Part shown: piece after piece, positions 60,008 through 64,000 of the stretch
Position numbering within the stretch: the first letter of the stretch is position 1
How the letters are laid out: the number at the start of each line of letters is the position of its first letter
Origin: Burkholderiales bacterium GJ-E10
GTDB taxonomy: Bacteria; Pseudomonadota; Gammaproteobacteria; Burkholderiales; Burkholderiaceae_F
Direction: 5' to 3'
DNA: 64,000 nucleotides
Assembly (NCBI GenBank): GCA_000828975.1
Contig: AP014683.1
Coordinates: 291,520-355,519, forward strand
Notes under the pieces: generated by a model
Seen by the model: the letters and a program-made list of their open reading frames with translations, nothing else
What the model was told of the DNA's origin: nothing
Database searches by the model: none
Made by a program: the position numbers and the translations under genes

Positions 60008-62424
60008 CGCGCAACGGTGACGGGGATGTGAAATCGTCCGTCGCCGATCCGGCCGCCCTTGTTCGGATCCGATAGGATCACCGCCAGGTAATACCGTCCG
60101 GTCGGCACATCGTCAATTGGCATCGAAATGCGCTGGCGACTTTCGCCGGGCCCCGGGATGTGCAGCGGCGTTCCATAGGACTCGCGCAGCTCCCGCCCGC
60201 GCGCGGTTTCCAGCACGGCGAGCGGCACCACTTGCGGACTGGCGTGTGGGCCTGAGTTTTTTGCCGCTACCTCGATGTTGAGGCTCCTCGCGCGACCGAC
60301 GACCACGACCCGCACATCGCCGATGGCCAGGCTGGGGCCGGCTTTGGCTGCGACCGAAATGACCGGGGCCCGCTTCGAATCGTCGTAGGAGACCAACCGG
60401 GTGGCTGCGTCCTGGGGCATCAGGACGTTACTGCGCGAGAACTCGTCATTCGCCGCACGAAATGCGCGGAATCGCATCTGCAATTCAGCCCGCATTTCGC
60501 CATTCCCCACCGGCTCGGCATCCAATCCGTCATGTAGGCGATACAACGTGTCCCGGCTTAGCGCCCACCGTCCGTGGACGAAGGCATTGAATGTCGCCTT
60601 GGTCTGCTTGAGCGGAATTTCATGGACATTGCGGAAGGTTGTCCCGAGATCCAGTCCCGATCCGACCCACGTGACCTGTGGCGGGCTGCGTAGGTCATGG
60701 TTCTTGGACAAGAAAGCCAGGATGCTGGGCGTGATGTCGAACTGGGACGAAACGGCCTTGATGAGTCGCGGCTTCGTCAACATCGGTGAGTAGATGATCA
60801 GCGGGACGTGATAGCGATCTATCCACTGCCCCTCCGGGATTTCTGGAAGGCGATGATCGCCGGTGATGAGGAAGATCGTGTTCCTGAACCACGGTTGCTT
60901 GGCTGCCTCCCGGAAGTAGCGCCTCAGGGCATCGTCCGTGTACAGGATCGAGGTGTAGATCGCCCGCTGCTCCCGGTAACGATCCCGCTGGTTCGCTGGG
61001 ATGCCAAGTTCGTCAAGTCTCCGCTCCAGGCGCGGATAGTAATGTCTCTGGCCCGGGAACCAGTACGGAGTGTGCATGGTGATCGTCTGAACGACGTCCA
61101 AAAACGGACCGGAAGGGGGGTGTCCTTCGTGTGCCAGTACGAACGAGACGAGGTCGCCGTCCTCGAATCCCCAATAGCCCTTGGCGGGAGGGACGCGACC
61201 GAAGTCGTGTACGCCGTATATCTCGTCGACCCCTTGTCGCCGAAGGAAGCCGGTCTCGTTGTCGAACGTTGGATCCCATCCGCAAAAGAATCTCGTTCGG
61301 TATCCTTGCTTTTTGAGAAGGCTCAATAGCGTCGGCTGATCGGGCATTCTGTCCCGCAGGGCAGCGAACCCTTCCTTCCCATACGGAAGCGATCCGAATA
61401 CCGTTGGTAGCACGGCAAAAGTTCGGCCCTGGCCCGACAGAAAATTCTCGAAATAGAGGCTGCGGGCGGCAAGTCGGTCGAGGAACGGCGTGAAGCTGCC
61501 AAGGGCGGCGCCGGGGCCTGAGAAGGAGCGCCCCAATCCCTCGACGATCACGAACACGAAATTCGGGGGCGCGCGCCCTCCGCTGTCCGGGAAGTCCGCG
61601 CCGAGCACGTCGGGAGTATGTTCCGCATGAAGGAACGGGTAGCGGGGGGCCAGGTAGTCAAAACCCAATATCGGTCCGCCGGTGGGCGGGCCTTTGCTCA
61701 ATCTGTCGGCGGACGTCGCGAGAAGCAGGTCCGAGGCGATTGCGCCGCGGTTGTTGTCGAAGAAGGCTGCGAGTTTTGGCAGGCGCAAGTCGTGGACGTA
61801 TTCCGTTTCCGCCGCCAGCGGTAGTTCATGCGGGGCGAGAAGGAGCAGGGCGACGCCCAGCGTGAAGATTGCGGCGGTCGAGCGACCGGAAGGCAGGCGT
61901 TCGCGATTGCCGATGCGCCAAATCAGTACGAGCCACAACGCGGCCAGGGCGGCCGCCTCCGCCGCGACCAGGGCGGGCTCCGGCTGGTATCCGCCGGCGG
62001 CCGCGGTCTTGATCTCCTTCCAGGAGTAGCTGAACAGGTCTGCTCCGAGAGGCACGCGCGTGATCAGGAAATAGCCTGTCAGTCCGAATTGCGCCAGGGT
62101 GATCGCCGACCATGCGCCGCCGATGGATAGAAGCCGGGCGCGTTTCGACGGTAGCGCGAGTAGTGGCCACGAGACGAGAAACAGCACGGGAAGGTAGCGG
62201 CCGAACTCCAGGAAATCATCGGCAAGCGCGCCCGCGACCAGCGACGCCCCGTGGGGGGTGCCGCCGGGGGGCCAGCCCTCGATCAGCCCCCCGATACGAA
62301 GTAGCGCAAATCCCGCTATGAGCGCCGGCAGCGCAGCAAGAAAGCGCCGTGCCGGAAGGCTGATCCAGGATGGCGCCCGCTGTGGAGCGATGGGGGCCGT
62401 ATCGCCGGCCTTGGTGTTTACCAT
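60004..62424 (-). CDS. Membrane-bound LTA synthase/sulfatase-family phosphotransferase
   Basis: An 806-residue inner-membrane protein with about five N-terminal helices (about 27-195), then a periplasmic alkaline-phosphatase-superfamily domain (about 285-625) and a C-terminal Ig-like strand region (about 690-806). Metal and catalytic residues of the LtaS/OpgB type are visible: Glu295 (VIVEGLGR), nucleophile Thr335 (GQGRTFAVLPT), His451 (MHTPYW) and Asp523-His524 (TGDHR). Such enzymes move phosphoglycerol or phosphoethanolamine onto glycans or lipids, and the donor here is unknown. Start at 62424 overlaps the upstream gene by 7 bases; the stop overlaps the GH18-like gene. Confidence 0.85.
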   Translation of the reverse strand: MVNTKAGDTAPIAPQRAPSWISLPARRFLAALPALIAGFALLRIGGLIEGWPPGGTPHGASLVAGALADDFLEFGRYLPVLFLVSWPLLALPSKRARLLSIGGAWSAITLAQFGLTGYFLITRVPLGADLFSYSWKEIKTAAAGGYQPEPALVAAEAAALAALWLVLIWRIGNRERLPSGRSTAAIFTLGVALLLLAPHELPLAAETEYVHDLRLPKLAAFFDNNRGAIASDLLLATSADRLSKGPPTGGPILGFDYLAPRYPFLHAEHTPDVLGADFPDSGGRAPPNFVFVIVEGLGRSFSGPGAALGSFTPFLDRLAARSLYFENFLSGQGRTFAVLPTVFGSLPYGKEGFAALRDRMPDQPTLLSLLKKQGYRTRFFCGWDPTFDNETGFLRRQGVDEIYGVHDFGRVPPAKGYWGFEDGDLVSFVLAHEGHPPSGPFLDVVQTITMHTPYWFPGQRHYYPRLERRLDELGIPANQRDRYREQRAIYTSILYTDDALRRYFREAAKQPWFRNTIFLITGDHRLPEIPEGQWIDRYHVPLIIYSPMLTKPRLIKAVSSQFDITPSILAFLSKNHDLRSPPQVTWVGSGLDLGTTFRNVHEIPLKQTKATFNAFVHGRWALSRDTLYRLHDGLDAEPVGNGEMRAELQMRFRAFRAANDEFSRSNVLMPQDAATRLVSYDDSKRAPVISVAAKAGPSLAIGDVRVVVVGRARSLNIEVAAKNSGPHASPQVVPLAVLETARGRELRESYGTPLHIPGPGESRQRISMPIDDVPTGRYYLAVILSDPNKGGRIGDGRFHIPVTVAR

Positions 62425-63713
62425 CGGTAATACAAGGTGGTGAAGGCTCCCATGCTGCTGTAGGGTTCGTCTTCGACGCCGTATCCGCCATCCACTCCGA
62501 ACCCGAACCCGACATGGGTGGTCACGAATCGAACGATCGAGGCGCTGGCCGCCCAACTGTGCTGTGCGTACGCCGGCCCAAGAATGAATCCCGTTGGCTC
62601 TTCGATCAGTCCGTACGACGCGGTCACTTGAATGTAATTGTCCGCATCGCCGCGATAGTAGTCGCGCACCATCACTTGATCGCTATTGCTGTACGAAGGA
62701 TTCCCGGGCGTCCCTGGAACGTAGAGGTGTCGCCAGCGAATGTACCAGTCTCCGACGTACTTGGCGGCACTCATTCCGATGAGTTCGATCGGCGTCGGAA
62801 AGTTCAGGCGGTCGTAGCTTCCGGAGAATTCCCAGCCGTGGCCTACCCCTTGGAATAGCTCTGCCCGATAGCGCGTGCGGGGAAAGAGGACGTCCGTGCC
62901 CTGCTGGTATCGCAGGTTGATGTAGGCGCGGTGCCAGAGGTCGGTGTAGTCGTCGATCGCCCACGCCCGGTCATTGATGTGAAAGGCATGGGCGGTAAGT
63001 TCTTCAAAGCCCAGAGAGCCCGACGCGAAATGGCGGCGGATCGTCGTCGTGGTGTCGAACCAGTGCAGCCCGCCCGATGGGAACGCGGTGTAGTCGACGC
63101 CAAAGCTGGCGGACCATGGAAAGCCGTTGCGGTTTAGGGCGTCCGGCGGCCGAGAACTGATGCCCTGGATGGGCTGGAGCGATTCGAGGTATGCCTTGAC
63201 TTCGGCGGGAGCGGCGCCTTCCTTCAAAGCCCTCAAGAAATCCGCGCGTGCCGCTTTCCTGTCCCCGGCATTGCGCTCGGCCCGCCCTCGCTGTAGCAGC
63301 GCCCGGGGGTCGTTGCGCGCAAGCGCGACCCAGTGGCCGTACGCCTCGGCCGCGAGTTTCGGCCGGTCTGACCAGAGATACATGTCCCCCAGCGCCGACC
63401 ATGCATCGGCATAATGGGGCGAGGCCGTGACTGCGGCCTTGAGGTCCTTTTCGGCCGCTGGCCAGTTCCCCATCCAGGAGTACACGCGGCCGCGACCAAG
63501 CAGGACGTCCGAGTTGTGCGGGGATCGTTCGAGTAGCTTGCTGTATGCCGCAATCGCCGCCTCCCTATGCCCGTGCAGCGCAAGATCGCGTGCTTCCTGG
63601 AATTGTTGGTCGAATCCCATCGCACCGGCTACTGCCGGCGCGGGCCAGGAAAAGGCGATTCCGGCGCAAAGCAACGTTGCGATACGGCGCACCGCTACGA
63701 CAAATGGGCGCAT
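62418..63713 (-). CDS. TPR and YaiO-like outer-membrane barrel protein
   Basis: A 431-residue protein. Signal peptide (about 1-30, ending PAVAGA). Four or so TPR units (about 35-170, e.g. LGRGRVYSWMGNWPAAEKDL). Then a beta-barrel (about 195-431) with aromatic strands such as WSASFGVDYTAFPSGGLHWF, ending in LYYRW with terminal Trp. The TPR-plus-barrel plan recalls polysaccharide exporters such as PgaA and the YaiO family. The start at 63713 has GAGGGACAG upstream. First gene of a three-gene coupled operon with the phosphotransferase and GH18-like protein. Confidence 0.82.
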   Translation of the reverse strand: MRPFVVAVRRIATLLCAGIAFSWPAPAVAGAMGFDQQFQEARDLALHGHREAAIAAYSKLLERSPHNSDVLLGRGRVYSWMGNWPAAEKDLKAAVTASPHYADAWSALGDMYLWSDRPKLAAEAYGHWVALARNDPRALLQRGRAERNAGDRKAARADFLRALKEGAAPAEVKAYLESLQPIQGISSRPPDALNRNGFPWSASFGVDYTAFPSGGLHWFDTTTTIRRHFASGSLGFEELTAHAFHINDRAWAIDDYTDLWHRAYINLRYQQGTDVLFPRTRYRAELFQGVGHGWEFSGSYDRLNFPTPIELIGMSAAKYVGDWYIRWRHLYVPGTPGNPSYSNSDQVMVRDYYRGDADNYIQVTASYGLIEEPTGFILGPAYAQHSWAASASIVRFVTTHVGFGFGVDGGYGVEDEPYSSMGAFTTLYYRW

Positions 63714-63934
63714 CTGTCCCTCAAAAAGTGACACAGTCGAGTTTCTCCGCCCCGTGCGCAGGGGCGAAGATCGACCCGCGATTGTGCGCCTCCATGCCCG
63801 CATCGATTGGACTAAAAGACATTTGAAATCGCGTGCTTTTTGGGCGTGCCGCCGGATTGGTGTGCCGTCTCCCCCTAGGGATCCGCGGCAGGACCCCAAG
63901 AGGCTTCGCGCCGACCGCGAAAATCTATGCGGCA

Positions 63935-64000
63935 ATGATAAGGCGACTGTTGGAGGAAGTGCCGCTTTTCAAGGCATTGCTCTCCAAGGGGCCATGGCAC
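63935..64000 (+). CDS. Possible start of a gene running off the window (partial)
   Basis: From the ATG at 63935 the frame is open to the last base and reads MIRRLLEEVPLFKALL then SKGPWH. The LLxxVPLFxxL opening is common at the N-terminus of cyclic-nucleotide-binding domain proteins, but 22 codons cannot establish it. No clear ribosome site. Bases 63714-63934 show only the upstream region of the left-facing operon. Confidence 0.25.
   Translation, partial: MIRRLLEEVPLFKALLSKGPWH

Overview
The window is GC-rich, densely coded bacterial chromosome. The best fit is a sulfur-oxidising betaproteobacterium. This rests on the hemA-prfA-prmC-grxD-ubiX and rpe-gph-trpE / trpGDC gene orders, on ubiquinone and siroheme genes, and on a complete reverse-type dissimilatory sulfite reductase (dsr) cluster. 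The taxonomic call is inference from gene order and protein families; no rRNA gene is present. I found no IS element, integrase or CRISPR array.

Layout, left to right. 1-1017: end of sucC and complete sucD. 1059-4075: a PP2C phosphatase, a tandem-FHA protein and an exported TPR/SUMF1-like protein, which look like a Ser/Thr phospho-signalling set. 4121-8075: a cold-shock gene with a long leader, a LigB-type dioxygenase, a YCF48-repeat lipoprotein and an outer-membrane protein behind a possible Fur box. 8388-12860: hemA-prfA-prmC-grxD-ubiX. 12995-20697: a glycine-zipper lipoprotein, lrgAB opposite a chromate transporter, a host-attachment-family protein, glucan phosphorylase, a TMEM175-type channel and a DUF1415 protein. 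20740-20931 is a dead remnant of yceH. 21049-22754 holds small unknowns, an HD-type (p)ppGpp hydrolase homologue and tRNA-Phe. 22898-27050 holds nadB and, on the other strand, trpG-trpD-trpC.

27240-48140 holds mscL followed by a sulfur-oxidation island. A right-facing operon reads dsrA-dsrB-dsrC-dsrM-dsrK-dsrL-dsrJ-dsrO-dsrP-dsrN-SUMT. A divergent left-facing operon reads unknown-unknown-TauD-like-tusA-dsrE2-like-FadL-like-dsrE-dsrF-dsrH and ends at a clear intrinsic terminator. A sensorless NarL-type two-component pair with an unknown protein closes the block. Immediately beyond lies rpe-gph-trpE, in the same orientation as trpGDC. The whole sulfur block therefore sits between trpE and trpG of what is normally one rpe-gph-trpE-trpGDC array.

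51329-58223: a DsbC-like lipoprotein, a UbiH-family monooxygenase, nadA-nadC, and a second sulfur-relay operon (DsrE-like, TusA, sulfide:quinone-reductase-like flavoprotein, DUF1641). 58352-59089 is ung. 59093-63713 is a translationally coupled envelope operon (TPR/YaiO-like barrel, membrane LTA-synthase-like phosphotransferase, GH18-like exported protein). The last 287 bases hold that operon's upstream region and perhaps the first codons of a gene running off the end.

How it works together (inference from families). Sulfur enters, possibly helped by the FadL-like porin. TusA and DsrEFH carry persulfide sulfur to DsrC, DsrAB with siro(h)amide oxidises it to sulfite, DsrL moves electrons to or from NAD(P)H, and DsrMKJOP connects DsrC to the quinone pool. 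SUMT and DsrN make the cofactor. The second relay may feed or bypass this pathway.
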